NCBI GenBank assembly: GCA_022316685.1
Contig: JAKJHU010000168.1
Span: 806,001 to 870,000 of the forward strand
Direction: 5' to 3'
DNA from: Progne subis subis
Taxonomy: Eukaryota > Chordata > Aves > Passeriformes > Hirundinidae
Length of the DNA stretch: 64,000 bases
Part shown: positions 1 through 13,153 of the stretch, in pieces
Numbering within the stretch: position 1 is the stretch's first letter
Layout: each line of letters opens with the position of its first letter
Notes under the pieces: generated by a model
The model's input: the letters and a program-made list of their open reading frames with translations, nothing else
The model's database searches: none
What the model was told of the DNA's origin: nothing
Position numbers and translations under genes: made by a program

Positions 1-3000
1 ACTTTACACAGGCTTATTCAATTTCACAGCTCCCCAAGAATTTCACTTTAATTTCTTCTAGAAAAGTCACTTTGACTAAAACTGTTCCAGGTCTTCTGTA
101 AACTGTGGAAAGATGCTGTGCAGTAGGAAATGTCATGCATGAATCTCTGGATCCTCTTCCAGGGTGCCTTATGTAGAAGTTTAAACTAAATCTGCCTACT
201 ATGCATATGACCCCAAAACTCAGCCTACATAAGTACTCCGCTGTGCTCACACTGGAGAGAGGCACCTTTGCACCTTGGGTCAGCAGTTTGGAAGGATCTG
301 CCTTCTTTCCTGTAGAATTGACATTAGCTATAGAATCTGTCTTTTATGCCATGAGATTTTCCCTTTCTCCCATTGCTTTTAAATAGAGCAGAGCCTTTCT
401 AGCAGCTGAGGTGGCAGTGCATACAGCAGGGATCAAGATCCAGCAGTGGATAGCTGGGTGCTTCCACTCCCTGAGTCTGTGTGAATGCAGCTTCTGGCAT
501 CCATTAAACACCAGCATTGTGTCATCCCTGACATGGAGGAGAACCAGCTCAGGGTCTTTGGGGGGAAGTGAGTGAGAACCATTTTTGCTCATTCATCTCT
601 TGCTGACAGGTACAGACCTAGAAGAAGACTGCACATCATGATTTAATCTAGCCTAGGGATGTAAGGACAGTTGTTTCCAGAAAAACAGAAAATTTTTGTT
701 GCTGAAGCCAGGTTCTGGACAGCAAGGAAGGATGTACAGTCAGCTCTTAAATAAAGTTTACTTTATAACTAGCTCAGTTACAACCACCAGTGCCTCAGAG
801 GGTAAATTAGCTGCATGCCAGCCTTGGGTGCTGGTAAAATCAACTCTCAGGGCCTAAAGACTCTCTTCCATTTGATTTGTATTAAATTTTGGCTTTTTGA
901 ATGTGTGTCTCCAGTCACTACTGCTTGAGTCACTGAACCCATCTCTTAAGTTCATGCAGAAAATCTTCCCACCAAGCCTAAAAAATGCTGAAAGTGCTGT
1001 GAAAGGCTACATGGTATCTATCAGGTGTCCCTAGGGAGTAGTTCTTTCATCCCTTTTATAGTCCAGTCAGCCTGTGTGAAAAGTGAGAAATGGGAGCGTA
1101 GGCAGATTCCAGGGAGTGCTGAGAGATGGTGAAAAACATTGGCTGTGAAAGACTAAAAACCATGATCATGGCTCTAAAAATTAATTTTATTACTAAGCTC
1201 TGATGCAGGCAGTTGCACCTGTGAGACTTTTTTTTTTCTTTAAAATTTTAAGTATTTTAAAAGAATATTTTAAAGAATTCCTGCCTGGGCATAGGAGAAA
1301 CTGAACTTTGGTAACATATATGATGAGGAGAAACGTGGAGAAATTTAATTCATCTTTTGGAAGTCAATAGGTGAAAACTGGAAATCAAGGTCGGCACATT
1401 TTATTTGCCAAGGAGCACTTAATTTGAATGTATAGAACAATCTTAGTATTTTTTTATTATTTCCAGGATTTTACATTAAACATAGAAAAGCTGTGTCCTT
1501 GTCACACTTCTCATGTTTTCGTGCCGTTCATGAGATTCAAGAGCATCATCTACATTACCTTGGAGCTACAGCTGTTTGCTTCCCTGGCTGATTATACAGG
1601 AGATGTCTGGGAAATAATTATTTTCTTTCCTTGTCATGTCTCAGGTAAAGCTAGGTCTGCTAAAATATTATAAAATCCTTGCTGCAGAAATATTCTGGAA
1701 AGCATTCTTACATAATTACCTCATGTTCATGCTGTTCATTAGGCATTCACAATTAGACTAAAGATACCCGTGAGGTGGATGTTTGGTGTAACCCAATCCA
1801 GCAGTTCTCTTCAAAGGGGTCAGAGAAAATTCCATTCTAATATGAGAACAATTGCTGTGGTTCTCCAGAGGTCTGAATAATGCTGACCTGCAAAGCCAGT
1901 TCTTTTTTCAGTACTTCATTACTGGAGGACTTATATATGTGTGTGTGGGAAGGCAGATGTTCATCAGTGTGAAACTTCATCCCTGAGTGTCCTGGTGGGT
2001 CGGTTCTGTGAGTCAGCCATGGGATCTTGGACACAGCATTTTGCCTTTTTCTTTCTAGTCCCTGTTTTTATAGTTAAGGTGATGCCTCCTGAGTTTTTGA
2101 CAGATGTGCCCAAGTTATTTCATTAGTGATTGTATCTTGAAGAGAGGTCTGAAACTACAGCAGTCTGTACTTCACTTTTAAGCTTTGCTATATTATATTT
2201 GAAAGCAAACAAGCTATGGTATTAGAAGTTAGGAAATGCCATGGCTGCTCCATCCATCCTTTCCCCTTTAGAGGGGCCACAGTGCAGTCTTAATAATGTT
2301 TTTCAAACGCTGTCTTTTTCCTTTTTTAGTATTTCTTTCTTTAGGATTTCAGTGCTGTTTAGGGTTTCAATGATGTCTCCTATTACAGCAGTGTCAGGTT
2401 TGGATCAGGGCTTTGCTCTACTAGTGACTGTAATACCTGTGGCTGGAGATTTGGTCTATGCCCCAAGGCATTAATGATGTACAGCAGTGAGGGAGAAAGG
2501 GAGATACTCTGCTCTACTTGAACATCTCTGATCCACTGTTCTTGTTTTAAGGAAATGTATCTCAGTTTTGATAAAAAGTTGAGCCCAATTCTGAGTTGCC
2601 TGTTTCTGCATCTTCTCCTCAGCTTTGGCTTTTGAGTTTGATGCCACCAGGGTGACTGGACTGGGGGTGCTCTATCTCTTTGCTGACTGCCCACCTAAAT
2701 GTAGAGGAGCAGTGCCAGACTCAGGCTTGTAGGCAGCTAACTGCTTACAGGAGTGTCCAGCACAGCTGTGAGCTCAGGAATTAATTAAAGACAAGGCAGA
2801 AGGGGATGGGAAGTACCACAGTGCTTCTGGAGCAAAAGTTGCTTCACAGCATCAGTCTTGGAAAACTAAAAGCTGAGGATCAGCTTACAAAGAGAATAAG
2901 GGGTTACAGGGACACTGTAACTTGTCTCGTCATTCACTGTAGCAAAGCAGGGGAAATGTCTCACTTTTGGGAACAAAGCGAATTTAGGGTTACTGCTGTG

Positions 3001-4585
3001 GCAGGGTGAGGCCAAGAATGTTTGCACACAGAGGCAGCAGAAATCTGCGTATGATCTCTGCTCCTTTTAGGCTTGGCACCCTCCTGTGCAAGCAGATCCC
3101 CCAAGCAAAGGTTAGGAAATGCAATCCCATTCAGGACAGACCCAGCCTTCAGATGGAGACTCTGCCTTCAGGGGATGGCCCGCCTGCCCCCTCACAGGCT
3201 GGGCCTCGGCCCTTGTTGGCATTTTGGCTGTTACCCTGGGCACTTATCAGACATTTGTCTCCAACCCTGTCTCCTGAGCTTGGTCAATAGAAATGCACAT
3301 GTTGGTCCTCGGGCTGCCCATCTCTGAGTAATCAGGGGGCAGAGTCACTGAGGAACAGCCCACAAAGAATCTCCAAGGGATTCCTACAGAGTTCATCTGG
3401 AATTACTTCCAGAGTCCCAGCAGCCACTTTAGCCACTTCTTGGGGACTTCTCCCAAGACCAGAAAAAAGCCAACAAATTGGTCCTACTTATCCCATGTTT
3501 CAGATGACTGATAATACCTTGTCTCACTTTGATTTTCTAAATGCAATCCAATCACTCCTAAAGGATAACACATTATCTTCATTTGAGGAGGGAAATCCTA
3601 ACTTTTCTTTGAAATGGAAAGAGGAAGAACTTACTACTTCAGGAAGGACATCAACTGGAACATTCTGACAGAAGGAAGGTTAAAGAGTAAGGATCATTTA
3701 ACCTCCAGCCACATAACAAAAAAAGAAGAGAGATGCTGCTATTTTAAGACCATGCAGAGCTGTGACAGATGATCTTGTATCTTTCTGCTGCCTAAAATTT
3801 TTCCGCTCTTCACTGTTTCTGCTGCTTTCATCTGTAGAACGGTGGAAAGTTTGTAAGACATGCTGCTTTAGAAAATCCAGCTGTGACATCCCCAGTGGTT
3901 TGATGTCTGGCACCAGTCCTCCTGTGCATGCTGGCAGCTGGGGAGTTCTGACCACCAGCAGTGTTTGGTCCATTTGGCTTCTTCCCTGTGAGTACATCAA
4001 CAGGCATGACCAGCTCCTTATATCTCACCTCCAAAATGGAAGAAGTCTGGATTGTGTATCTCTGACTCATCTTGATTATCATCGTGTTTGTTCTAATGAA
4101 ACAAAACCCACATATGGAAGAAGCGAGGAAGGAGAAGGAAAGCAAACTCTTCCTGCCATCCTCTTCCCCCCAGTAATGTTGGCAAACAACTGGAGCTGGA
4201 TAAGTATCTAGAGAAGCTAAACCATGTCATCTTTGACACAGAAGCCAGAAAAAGGGATGACCACTGTGATCAGAAGTCCCCCCATCACAGAAATGCTGAT
4301 GTTGTGTCAGAAACTAAGGAACACTTAGGAAAGGAAATAGGACACCCACAGCATCTGTCAGGCTACACAAAAGTTCAGGCAGGAGACTTAGAATGACTGT
4401 CAGACTCAACCCAATGTAGAGCTCCTGGTAAGGTAGTGAATCCTGGCTGATACAGTGAATCCTGATGAAATGCATAGTCCATGAAGTTGAGGTGGGAAAG
4501 TCTTGTTATTTGAAAGTAATGCATTCTTATTTTTGCACTATTTGTTTCAACATTATACACTCTTTCAGAGAGAGCTCTATGACTA
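1..4585. other. Intergenic DNA, nothing recognised
   Basis: AT-rich to neutral sequence with frequent stops in all frames. I see no CR1 signature, LTR ends, tandem array or exon with paired splice sites. Short open frames on both strands have no recognisable protein character. Old, unrecognised repeats cannot be excluded by eye. Confidence 0.6.
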
Positions 4586-6003
4586 GTATGTGTATTGGAT
4601 TATGTAACCTAAAAATGTGTATTCTGTTTCATCTGCTGAAAACTGGTTTTTGGGAGATGTTTTATCCTTCTCTTGTAGCTCCGGGGGGAGGGGGGCAGAT
4701 GCCTTCTGATAATGGCCCAGTGTTGAGGGTTAAGTTCTCCTGTAGAATTTTTCCCCCCCATGAGTCACTAGATTTTAAGTAGGGGTAGTTAAGCGGTGCT
4801 TAACCTGACAAAAGAAGTTGATCGCTTGGTTTTGGGGGAGGGAGGAGGCTCGAGGAGAGCTGAGGTGGGGACACACAGCTCTCAGTCTTCCGGGGAGCAC
4901 GGATCGGACGACGGCTGGCTGGAGTCCACGGCTACCAGAGGAGTTTGGTCCTGGGAATTCTACCATCTGTTGGAGTGCCCAGGAATTCGGAGTTTCTTCG
5001 CTGTCCTGCTGGATTTTGGGTCAACCCTGGCACAGCCGCTGCGGTTTCTCTGGCACTGTCCACCTCGCCTGCCGGGGCACCCCCTGCCTGCCTGCTGAGG
5101 ATAATCCACCGTTTCCAGCCACCAGCGCCGGAGCTTTCCACCGTTTGCCCTCGGGGTTCTTTGGTTCTGTTTTACTGTTATTATAATTGCTGTTGTTGTT
5201 TGTCTGTCCTGTTATATTTACTAGTAAAGGACTGTTATTCCTTTTCCCCATAGCTCTGACCGAAAAGTTTTTTCGTTTAATCTTCCAAATTATAATAACA
5301 CGGAGGGAAGGATTTAAATTCCTCATTTCCCTGGAAAGGCCTGCCTCTCCTTAGCAGACACCTGTCTTTTTTCAAACCGAGACACCCAGCCATTAAAACC
5401 AGGTGGGGCAATGTTTCTTATCTCTTTCACCACCCCTCCATCCTCCAAGGGGACATCTTCTGATAATGGGCCATTAGGGCCCACCAATGACATGACACAT
5501 TCCATCATCCCACTGTGAGATGATCCACCCAGTGTGGGAGGAGCCAGCTGTTCCTAGCTAGATAAAAACTGGGACTGAAGGACACAAGGGATCCTGTTTT
5601 TTCACTGGATTCCCAGAGGAAGACCGGACCCATCTTGTCACCACTGGACTTTCTACAGGACCATCTCTACTCCACAGAACCACATCTGTTACTCCAGGAG
5701 GACTTATTTGGACTGCTTCCAACACCCTGACCAACAGAGTGCCAGGTCGTATCCCTGTCAGTGTTTTTTCCAGAATTTTTGTTTGCTTCCTTGCTTGTTT
5801 TTTTTGTACTACTACATTTGTATTTTCCTTTTTTTTAATTATTCCTAGTAAAGAATTGTTATTCCTATTCCCATATCTTTGCCTGAAAGCCCCTAATTGC
5901 AAAATTACAATAATTTGGAGGGAAGGGGGTTTACATTCTCCATTCCAAGGGAGGCTTTAGTTTTCCTTGGCAGACAACTGTCTTTCAAAACCAAGACAGT
6001 ATG
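4586..6003 (+). mobile_element. Solo LTR, outer member of a nested pair
   Basis: The LTR runs from TGTATTGG (4591) to CCAAGACA (5998), which are near-perfect inverted ends. It is flanked by the 5-bp duplication GTATG (4586-4590 and 5999-6003). It is interrupted by a second LTR at 4721-5384; without that insert and its extra CCCAG it is about 740 bp. A TATA-like 'gataaaaact' lies near 5563. No retroviral coding sequence remains, so this is a solo LTR left by recombination. A short motif around 'cttctgataatgg' occurs twice, near 4703 and 5456, about 85 bp apart once the insert is removed, as enhancer-type U3 repeats do. Confidence 0.8.
4721..5384 (+). mobile_element. Solo LTR nested inside an older LTR
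   Basis: 664 bp from TGTTGAGG to CCGAGACA, flanked by a perfect 5-bp duplication CCCAG (4716-4720 and 5385-5389). A close relative in the opposite orientation is present at 35957-36630 and matches along the whole length. The 3' end resembles that of the host LTR ('ggcagacaactgtctttc' against 'gcagacacctgtctttt'), so host and insert belong to related families. No internal genes remain. Confidence 0.88.
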
Positions 6004-7150
6004 GTGTGTATGTTACACATGAAAGATGTAAATGTTTGCATTAGCATCTATGCATGTGTGTGTATCTATTATGTAAATTACTGCTTCCCATAGAAACAGG
6101 CATCATTTCTTACTTCAAGAAATTATTGTGCAGTTCTTCAGCTGTTACAAATCTCCCACTTTCCCCTCATACAGCAGTGTTTTGCCACTTTTCCCAGCTA
6201 AGTGTCTGGCCCAGCCGGGTATAGGAGCTCTGCAGACATTTATCTAGAGGCCACTGCATGGTACTGAGCCATGGGAAATACTTCTGGTAGTTTTCTTCTG
6301 TACACAATGATAATGCACATTGTACTCTGTAAACATGAAAGGCACTATTGGGAGTCTGCAAAATTCTCTTTGCCTTGACCAAGGCCTTTCTTTAGGGGCT
6401 GAAACAATGAGGGTCTTTATCATTAGCCTCATTGAAATACTTTAGATTTTGCCCTTGAGATGACAGTTTTCATGGCAGTTCCACGAGGCTGTGTCACTTT
6501 ATGCCAGCAGCTGTTTCTCCCACTTGCCCCCCATCCAGCAGCTGTTTCTATTCTTCATTCCTGAGACATGGGTCCTTTAGTGCCAGTGCCGGACTGTGTC
6601 ATGAAGCACATCCTGGGTGCAGGTGAAAGCTCCAGCATGAGGACCTCAGCACAGAGGAGACCTTGCTGCCAATAATGGTGCCCTGCTTAATAATCAAGAG
6701 AGATGTGAACAGCCAGTGAGCCAGGACATTGTAACTTCCTAAGTCTTCCAGAGCTGCCTGAGCTATCTGAGGGAATTAGTTGAGCCAGTTGAAAGAAGAG
6801 GGACAGCTATACAAAATGTGTGTCTGTTTTTCAGAGCACACAGGAAGGAAGAGTAATTCAAGTTTACTTAGTAATTCAGATTTTTTTAGCAGCCAATTTA
6901 ATTTACTCAAGGAGATGCTATTTTATTACATCTGCTACAGATCAAAAAATAGTAATGATTTTTCATTATGGAAATGGATCATGTTGCAAAGTAACAGTGT
7001 TACCTTATTTTTCAGCTATGGTTAAAGATGTTGCCAAAATACAAACTAGGGAGAAAAGGTGCTGTGATCACTTTTCACAGTTTAATCTAGTGCTAGCAAG
7101 CTTCAGGGAACATTCAATTGCTTAGAAAAAGAAGTACACTGTTTTCACAC
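6004..7150. other. Intergenic, nothing recognised
   Basis: No exon, LTR end or CR1 signature is seen. The content is ordinary, with frequent stops. Confidence 0.55.
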
Positions 7151-7153
7151 ACA

Positions 7154-7575
7154 AATCACAGTACAGTTCACGTTGGAAGGGACCACACTGGCTCATCTGG
7201 TCCCACCTCCCTGCTCAGGCAGGGTCATCCCAGAGCACATGACACAGGATCGTGTCCAGATGGTTCTGGAATATCTCCAGTGCAGGAGACTTCACCCTCT
7301 CTCTGGGAAACCTGTTCCAGTGCACAGGAAAGTTCTTCCACAAGTTCAGGTGAAACTTTCTGTACATCAGTTTCTACCTTTGCCTCTTGTGCCATTGCTG
7401 GGCCCCCAGAGCAGAGCCTGGTCCCTGTTTGGAGCCCTCCTTGCAGACAGGGACAGACAGGGATGAGGGCCCCTCTCAGGTGTGTCTCCTCTCGAGGCTG
7501 AACAGCCCCACCTCCCTCAGCCTTTCCTCAGCACGGAGATGCTCCAGTCCCTTCCTCCTCTCCACAGCCTATGGT
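7154..7575 (-). mobile_element. CR1 LINE 3' fragment, minus orientation
   Basis: Contains the reverse-sense CR1 signature 'cacgttggaagggacc', then 'gggaaacctgttccagtgc' and 'gaggctgaacagccccacctc'. The spacing is unusual compared with the other copies in the window (for example 'gtgtccagatggttctgg'), which suggests a different CR1 subfamily. It has no coding capacity. Confidence 0.8.
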
Positions 7576-9164
7576 GGACCTACTCCGGGAGCTCCAGCAG
7601 ATGAAATGGGCAACTTCAACTTTGCTTGGAATAGCATTAGTGCCAAAACTGTTGGGAGGGTAGGTGTTGATTGCTCAGGCAAAGGCCGAGTGTTCAGATA
7701 GACTTGTGAGCTGTGTTTGAGTGTTGTTAGTTGGGTGAAAGGCATGAGGGAGATACAGCCAAGTCAGAATGTGCAGTCTGGGTATGTCAGAACATGTTAG
7801 TATGTCCAAAGGCTTTTGGATCTCTCCCAGGTCAAGGACATTTGATGCTCTTTTTCAGGGAAGGGAGAGTATTCTCTTCCTTCTGAGAATTTGATTTCTG
7901 TTTGAGAGTGATGTAGGTTGTTGGGATGGGCCATGTTAGGAGCTCTGGAAGGTGAAATCATTGTCCAGCAGAGGCAGGATGTGTTGCAGCAAAAGCCAGT
8001 CTTCTCATCCAGCCACACCAGGATCTCTGCTTCCTGTTCCTGCCCAGTTCTGCAGCAGCTTGCACCTCTGCTGGCACTGCTGTGCAGGCAGGAGCATTGC
8101 AGTAATGGATGGAAAGAGACTCCATGGAGAGAGACACCACCATGCTGGAGGAAGAATATTCAGGAGCAATATCAGTGAAAAGGCAGAGTACTGTAATTAG
8201 TGTTGGCAAGAGGCAGTACTAGTTGCAGATTTCTTAGGGAACATTGGAATTACTCAGTGCACTTTGGACACAGTTGATCAGCTATAATCTAGACACCTTC
8301 AATCATCCTGGAAGAAACTGTTCTGTCTTAAAAATGTGTCTAGAAAGAGTGAGGGATTTTTTTGTCATTCATTGCACTCACCTAAGCTTTTGCCTAGTAG
8401 GGTAGAATCCATATTTTCTTAAGAATTCCTATTTGTTGCTTTACTTTATGATCTAAAAATCCTTTCTAGATTTCCCTCCATTTCTCACTTCCTCCCTGTT
8501 TTTATGCAAACTGGGCAGTCCACTCATTGGAGCCAAAACAGGAGCAAATGAATGGATTCAGAAATGCAGAAGGGATATGATGCGTGTCTGTCACATGCAG
8601 CAAGTGTGATAGAGCAGTAAGCAGATTATTTGAGAAATAAATGTACTCAGAGGGTTTCCTGCTTCATTAAATTTTATCAGAGATATTTTTCAGGTTGCTT
8701 CAGAAGCAACAAGAAATGAATGGTGGCAGATGGCCGAGAGGCGTGGGCCTCCCACATGCTGGAAAAATAGATTATCAGACAGTTTGCAGGACATGCTATG
8801 GGTGGCAGAGCACATGTGCCTGCTGCAACAAGGCAAAAGGTAGAAGTTCTTTATGTAGCCATGGATTTAGAAAACTCACAGCTTTGAGCCCCACAGGAGT
8901 GGGAGGTGTGTGCAATGCCCCAGCTGAGGGGAGTAAGGAGTAATTTCCAAAGGTTCTGTGTTCTGTCACAGCAAGAATTGTAAGAAGCATGCCTGGGGTG
9001 TCTGTCATCAGGGGCTGTGAGAGCCCATCAGCTGGGTAAGTTGATGGTGGCTTGCCAGACTCTGATGGGCCTGTAATTGTGTATGCAGAGTTCAACACGG
9101 GTCCACCTCTGCTAGAAGTGCTTCATGGTCAGCAATATCCAGTGCTGTCCTTAACCCAAATATA
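7576..9164. other. Intergenic, nothing recognised
   Basis: No repeats with clear ends and no plausible exons are seen on either strand. Confidence 0.5.
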
Positions 9165-9292
9165 GAATCACAGAATAGTTGGGGTTGAAAGGGACCTTAA
9201 AGCCCATCTTGTTCCAAACCCCTGCCATGAGCAGGAACTACCTTCCATTAAACCAGGTTGCTCTCAACCCCATCCAACCTGGCCTTGAACAC
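9165..9292 (-). mobile_element. CR1 fragment, left part, split by an LTR
   Basis: Begins at 'agaatcacagaatag' and runs through 'ccttgaacac' at 9292, where the sequence switches abruptly to an LTR end. The continuation 'aacacttccaggaatgggg' resumes at 11370, so this and 11370-11420 are one CR1 copy. Confidence 0.9.
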
Positions 9293-11369
9293 TGTAATGG
9301 TTTTAATTTAATGAAACCGGGCAGAAATTAATGTAGTGGGTTTATGTTTGCTGAACTCTGGTTGCTAAATTTAGTGTTTATTATTTTTTCTGCAGGAGAG
9401 AGATTAGGAGAAAAAAAATAAAGCAGGCTTAAGCTTGAAAATGAACAAAATAGTTTTATTAACACACACTAAAAGAATGAAAAAAAAGAAAGTTGAGAAA
9501 AAGAAAATCCAAACCAAAACAGAGTGGAACTTCAAAACGCTCTTCCCTCCCTCTACAAACTATTAACTTTCTTATAAAACCACACAGAAAGACACAACTT
9601 GTGATTTTTAGTCAGTTTCACTATTTAAACATCATCATTCATTACTTTAGGAGAAGAGTCTCTCTAGAGACTCACAGAGACATTTGCCACAAGACAAAAT
9701 AGTCCAGCAGCTCCCAATGTCACACATCTGCAACTGCCCAGAGTTTTCACTGACTGTGATGTTCTATCAGTAAAGCTTCTCAGTGTATCTGGGGTACTGG
9801 GGTACGAATGCTTCTTCTAGTCCAAAATCATCTTAATCTCAAAGGCCGAGACCTCCTCTTAACCCAGGAGCAGGGGCTTTAAAGTTCTCAATTAAATCTC
9901 AATCACATCAGTTCTCAGTTTTGATTAGAATTAGCATTCTCCCCAACAACACCAAGAATGCTACAAAGAACAGTCCATTTCTCCATAGTTTACCCCAGAG
10001 AAGTCCAGTAAAAAATGTCCACTTCTTCAATCCTACTCCAATAATATTATCAGTTCTTTCACTTCTAATCCACTGATGTAATGCAGTGTCTGTTCTACCG
10101 TACCCTCTGTTTCCTTTCTCTCAAGGAAGGGTTGTGCTTCAGAAGCTCCATGTTGCCAGGAAAGGCTTAAATCCACCCAGGCCTGCAGTGGCCCCGTGCT
10201 CCCTGCCCAGGCTGCAAAGTTGTGCCAACAGGGGAAGCCGGTGGAGGTCCTCTCTTCCACCCCTGGGTCTCATCCAGGGCGGCCAGCTCGGAGCTGCCGC
10301 AGAGCTGTAAGCACGTGGCATTGCTGAGCTGTTCTTTTTATTTCTTCCTGCTGGCAGCCAGGAGAAAAAGGCTCAGCCCGGGCCTCTCTCTCTCCATGCA
10401 GGCAGCAGCTTCTGGAGGCCTGGCTGGGCCTGACCCGGGCCCCCGGCTGCCCACGATGTTACATCATGGCTATCTTAAAAGAGAGAGACTTCCTGGGGAT
10501 GAGAATTTTAAATGTGTCCTTCCCAAAGTCACATTGGTATCTCCATTGGTTAAATTAGCTGCTGTTATAAATACAATAGACCAAATTTTAGAAATCAAAA
10601 TTTAGAATTTTATTGAGAGACAAAATGACAGTCTCTGATAGCCACAATTAAAAGGACAGCGTCGAGCCCAGGATCGGCGCTGGGTGAACACGGTAACACA
10701 CTCTGCCAGTATGCCACCCCCAAGTTCACATTTCTGGCTTGAAGCTGCCTCTTTTTATACACTGGATCGCTGAGAAAAATCGGGGCTCCGATGTTTTCCC
10801 CGTCTGCGGTGACTTCATTAACTATTCATGTTCAGGGGTCGGGTGTTCTGAATAGTTTTTTCCTGGGCAGACAATGTCCTTAATCGTCGAGCCCAGGAGT
10901 GTCGTAGATATGATAATGTCCGGAGGAGACGGATGAGATATGGATCTGATGTGATTATTTGGTTCCTGGGCTGCTCATCTCCTTCTTCCATTGTCTTTGT
11001 GTTCCTTTCAGGGTTTCCTGGCAGAGGCATCCCCCTGTCCCTTTTGGCGTCATTCTTAACATAGTTCTCATGTCCCTTTTCTTGCACTGTGCTGTCAGCA
11101 GAAATACCTCTTACCCCTCCCCGTATGGCTTCTGTCTCAGTTTTCTTGTAACATATTTGGGTAGATATAAAACTTATATTCTATACGGGTGTATTACAAT
11201 ACAAACATATTCCAAACACGAATTAACTTTAGGACATATATCACAGCTGCCAATATCTTGGCTAGCTTTCTGATAGCTTCTTGTCCTCACCCTCCCTGCC
11301 AAAGCAACTCTAAGCTCCTGGCAGGACATTTCTCTCTAGCTAGAAACAAAACTGTGCCAACCCATGATA
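9293..11369 (-). mobile_element. Long solo LTR inserted in CR1 (minus), itself interrupted
   Basis: The left end TGTAATGGTTTTAATTT is the reverse complement of the 3' end of the LTR at 32267-33901. The right end 'aacccatgata' matches the reverse complement of that LTR's start (TGTCATGGGTT) with one change in the terminal CA. The 5-bp duplication AACAC flanks it (9288-9292 and 11370-11374). A reverse polyadenylation signal 'tttatt' near 9458 aligns with AATAAA of the other copy. After removing the nested LTR at 10563-11245 the length is about 1.39 kb. No internal viral genes are present. Confidence 0.88.
10563..11245 (-). mobile_element. Solo LTR nested in the LTR above (minus)
   Basis: 683 bp from TGTTATAAAT to TATATCACA with a perfect 5-bp duplication GCTGC (10558-10562 and 11246-11250). 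Read on the minus strand it has a TATA box (GTATAAAAAG, near 10755) followed by AATAAAATTC (near 10610), the normal U3-R order. It is unrelated to its host LTR and is the third and youngest layer of this nest. Confidence 0.88.
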
Positions 11370-11420
11370 AACACTTCCAGGAATGGGGCAGCCATAGCTT
11401 CTTTGAGTTGTACCCGTGGA
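11370..11420 (-). mobile_element. CR1 fragment, right part of the split copy
   Basis: 'aacacttccaggaatgggg' followed by 'cagccatagcttctttg' continues the CR1 interrupted at 9292. Similarity fades after about 11415. Confidence 0.8.
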
Positions 11421-12003
11421 AATCTTCATGGTGATGTGTCAGTGTCAGCACAGATTAATGTGAGTACAGCAGAATGGACAGCTGTGAAGAAAAAAAAGAT
11501 TATTTGCCTGCACAAGATTGATTTCTGTTGTGTAGTACTCTCACTTTTTCAGGTCTGACAAGAGTAGCAAACTTTCTGCAGTGCATTCCTGGTGGATTTA
11601 CTGCGGTTTTCTTTAAGCTGCAAGAACCTCTACACCTTCAGTCCATCACCTGGTTCAGTCTGCTTCTTCAGCCCATCACAGGCCCTGAAAACTACCTGGA
11701 TGATTAAGACAGTCATGTGATTAAATCTCTGTGGATCTCATGGTGGAGTGAAAGACACCTTAAATGACATTGCCTGAGGTAATACTGTTAGGATGTTTCT
11801 GTAATCCTCTCAAGCCCTGCCATCAAACTGCTCTGGGAGGTCTGTGTTGCAGCTGTTGTACTGCAAAGCAGAGAGGTTTGTAGAGAGAGGGTATCTGTCA
11901 TTATGCCTGTGCAGCTTCTCTGCCTGGAAGGTATGTATCATTTGCCCTCTGGAAAGATCATCTATCTGCCACATGAGTGTTTCAGGGTGCCTCTGATCTA
12001 TGT
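11421..12003. other. Intergenic, nothing recognised
   Basis: No gene or repeat is recognised. Confidence 0.5.
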
Positions 12004-12266
12004 ATAGAATGGAATATCCTGAGGTGGAAGGGACCCACAGGGATCATCAAGTGCAGCTCCTGGCCCTGCACAGACATCCCAACAATCCCGCCCTGGGCAT
12101 CTCTGAGAGCATTACCCAAACACTCCTGGAGCTCTGGCAGCCTTGGGGCCGTGCCCATTCCCTGGGGAGCCTGGGCAGTGCCAGCACCCTCTGAGGGGAA
12201 AAACCTTTTCCTGATATCCAACCTAACGCTCTCCTGACACAGCTTCAGCCCATGTTGTCTCTTGTA
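12004..12266 (-). mobile_element. CR1 fragment, minus orientation
   Basis: Shows 'ggtggaagggacccacaggg', 'aacactcctggagctctggc', 'ggggagcctgggcagtgcc' and 'ttcctgatatccaac', in the reverse order expected of a CR1 3' region. It resembles the fragment at 58227-58322 in the 'cccacaaggatcat' segment, so the two are probably the same subfamily. Confidence 0.85.
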
Positions 12267-13153
12267 AAGTCAGTAAGTGGAGTGAGGGGGCAAGGATGAG
12301 ATCAGCTAGCCCGAGCCCCTTAGGTCAATGCACAGTCAGCTAAAGCATTTTTGCCCAGGGCTACATGAGATTTTTAGTATCTCTATCTGGACACTGGATG
12401 TCCTCTAACATATGAAAAATGGAGCATTTGTGCAGAAAAAACAAAACATTGTTTCTTTTGAAGTCTCTGCTTCTCTTCAGGTTCTCCATCTCTGTATTGC
12501 ACCTAGATGTTTCCCACTCTAACTGTCTAGCACACACTAACCTCAGAGAAGTAAGTTAGGCAGAGAACAGGAGGTGTATCTGGAAAACAAAGTTTCCTGT
12601 TTGTGCCTCAACCCCTACTTTTAATCAGATATATTCCAAGCAGAATGAGCTTCTAATTGTCTCTTTTAACGTGAGGAGACATTTCTGCCCTCTTTTTCTT
12701 GCTGGTGAGAAAACCTAGAGCATTCCAGCAAAATGATCAGAGGCTCAATAGGTTTGGAGCCCATCATCAGTAACAAGCATTTATTTACAGGTACAGAATT
12801 TCTTTCTCCTCAGCAGCTGGTGACAGTATAGTTGTAGTCTAGAGGACTAGGATTTCTTTTATTTGCAAGATTTAGCTTCCAGTTGGCTGAACAGTTAATT
12901 GTCTCACAATCTTCATGTGATCCACAAGCTCTGTAAGGACCCAGCTTGTCCCAGCAGTCTGTAATGTGAGCCAGCACTCAATGGTGTGTGCGTAGATCCA
13001 CCTCATGCATTCGGAGAGAAAGACTGATACAGATTGGCGAGGAGCACTTGATAATTCGTGCTTTGTTAGGCAGCAGGTGGGAGGTTTTTGTGGACTTGCT
13101 TTCAGGAGCTGATAAAAGAATATTCAGAGAATAAGTGAGTCAATATTATCATC
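12267..13153. other. Intergenic, nothing recognised
   Basis: No exon or repeat with definable ends is seen. Confidence 0.5.
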
